NCBI RefSeq assembly: GCF_004379255.2
Contig: NC_056041.1
Location: 20,119,559-20,183,558, forward strand
Direction of reading: 5' to 3'
Length of the DNA: 64,000 bases
Source: Salvia splendens
Lineage: Eukaryota > Streptophyta > Magnoliopsida > Lamiales > Lamiaceae
Numbering within the stretch: the stretch's first letter is position 1; each line of letters starts with the position of its first letter. A program made the translations under genes and the position numbers. Shown here piece after piece: positions 62,881-64,000 of this stretch. The notes beneath the pieces were generated by a model. The model did not search any database and had not been told where the DNA came from. It saw only the letters and a program-made list of their open reading frames with translations.

Positions 62881-63841
62881 TTAAAATGGGAATCTGATCT
62901 TGACGTAGGCTTGGAGCAAATTTTCGGGCCAATGGGCGGCCCGCATAGTTTCGTAATGCGTAATGTTGAGTAAACTTCGGGCCGCCGTTGCTTATTTAAG
63001 AGAGAAACTAGACGTCATGCGAAATTCTTGGAGTTGATTAATGGTCTCATCAAATTATTTTTTTTGGTAGAAAAATGAATTAATTGTAATATTGATAAGC
63101 ATTAGTGATTGTGTGGCTCTAATTCATGTCAACGTAATTAAATACAAATACGATCAAGATCCTTTTTTGGCAAAAATGACATGATCTAATAGAGTTGATA
63201 CAATATAATTCAAACTCGGATCATACAATAATTCAATCAAGCTCATTGTATTATTGATGATAATGGAGGATCTAAGTTGTCCAATTCATGAGTATTATTG
63301 AATTGGACAACTGGTACTTGGTATAGTATTGTTTTTAAAAAAATGTGTAGAAATATGTAGGTTAACATAGACACATTTAATTTGACAATGAAATTGAATC
63401 CTACTATAGAGAAAATACTACTAGTAGGATAACTTAACATGATACGTGTGATGTTTCACATATTGATTTTAATGAAGTTTAATAGTAATTCATTATGGGA
63501 TCCATTATAGGATGTCATCATCCTATGTGGAGTAAGCTACCTCTTTCCACAATTTTTGGCTTTCCATAAAGGGGGAGGCATTATTGGATTCCTAATTATT
63601 AATGATAATTAGTTGCAGGAAAGAAATGTTGCAAAATTTGAAGATGAAAGATGGATAACATTTGGATTCACTTTTATGTGCATAAAACCTTGAAAAGTAG
63701 TACTACTAGTAACAAATAATTGGTGGGTTTAAGGCTTGAAACGTGGCAAAAGAAGGGAAACATATTGAATTGCCCCCACTGCATTAATCTTAACTTAGAC
63801 AAATAATGTGGAATCTATGGAATTAAACATTTGTAAGATTA
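62881..63841. other. Intergenic sequence
   Basis: AT-rich, no gene seen. The 63243-63440 minus frame lacks any recognisable feature. Confidence 0.4.
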
Positions 63842-63843
63842 TA

Positions 63844-64000
63844 CTCCATTCCGTCCCAGCTCAATTGATTGATTTTTTTGCCGTTATTTTTTGAAGATAT
63901 AATGCACAGTTAAAATGAAGAGAAAGTAAGTAAGAAATAGAATATGAAGTATATAGAAGAGAGTTATATCTACATTATTCTCTTACTTACTTTACTTTCT
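63844..64000. mobile_element. Stowaway-like MITE cut by the window edge
   Basis: CTCCATTCCGTCCCAGCTCA preceded by TA, the left terminal repeat of a Stowaway-type element. The right end lies outside the window. Confidence 0.6.

Overview
This is a gene-dense stretch of a plant nuclear genome. The genes carry many short introns with GT-AG borders, the spacers are very AT-rich, and non-autonomous DNA transposons are common. Every recognisable protein is a land-plant type: a phytocyanin, a plant ECM29, chloroplast Holliday-junction resolvase MOC1, Golgi GDP-mannose transporter GONST1, a DUF1645-type protein and a plant F-box protein. A eudicot, possibly an asterid, fits best; the species cannot be fixed from the sequence alone. 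No bacterial, viral, CRISPR or plasmid features were seen.

Layout. 1-0.7 kb: last exon of a phytocyanin gene (+). 0.9-2.7 kb: a SINE-like element, a small LTR remnant with a tRNA-Met primer-binding site, and a nearly all-palindromic Mutator-type foldback element just upstream of the next gene. 2.85-24.26 kb (+): the proteasome adaptor ECM29, about 35 exons, with a hAT element, a Stowaway element, a degenerate hAT-like element and several local duplications in its introns. 24.3-26.3 kb: a subterminal-repeat-rich inverted-repeat element and a tandem duplication. 26.3-30.0 kb (+): cytosolic isoleucyl-tRNA synthetase (two coding exons), with a telo-box in its promoter. 30.7-32.9 kb (-): a small unrecognised multi-exon gene with a reading-frame problem in its last exon. 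33.2-35.2 kb: a hAT and a PIF/Harbinger non-autonomous element, each with a target-site duplication. 35.5-40.1 kb (-): HMG-CoA lyase. 40.8-41.2 kb: a 346-bp AAT microsatellite. 41.8-42.3 kb: a weak CT-rich transcription-unit candidate (-). 45.0-50.5 kb (-): GONST1. 51.9-55.5 kb (-): MOC1. 57.5-58.5 kb (+): intronless DUF1645-like protein. 59.0-62.0 kb (-): F-box protein. Stowaway-type elements also lie at 44.2, 54.3 and 63.8 kb.

The genes are not an operon or a pathway. They are independent housekeeping genes for proteasome quality control, translation, leucine catabolism, Golgi nucleotide-sugar transport, chloroplast nucleoid segregation and an SCF adaptor. Splice models for ECM29, IleRS, HMG-CoA lyase, GONST1, MOC1 and the F-box gene were built by hand. 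All keep frame except ECM29, which has one extra base in exon 33.

I found no convincing new biological system. The items most worth checking are the ECM29 frame break, a GC-AG intron in the same gene, an AUG-less in-frame presequence-like extension of HMG-CoA lyase, the unrecognised small gene, the loss of copper ligands in the phytocyanin, and the structurally complete transposon insertions.
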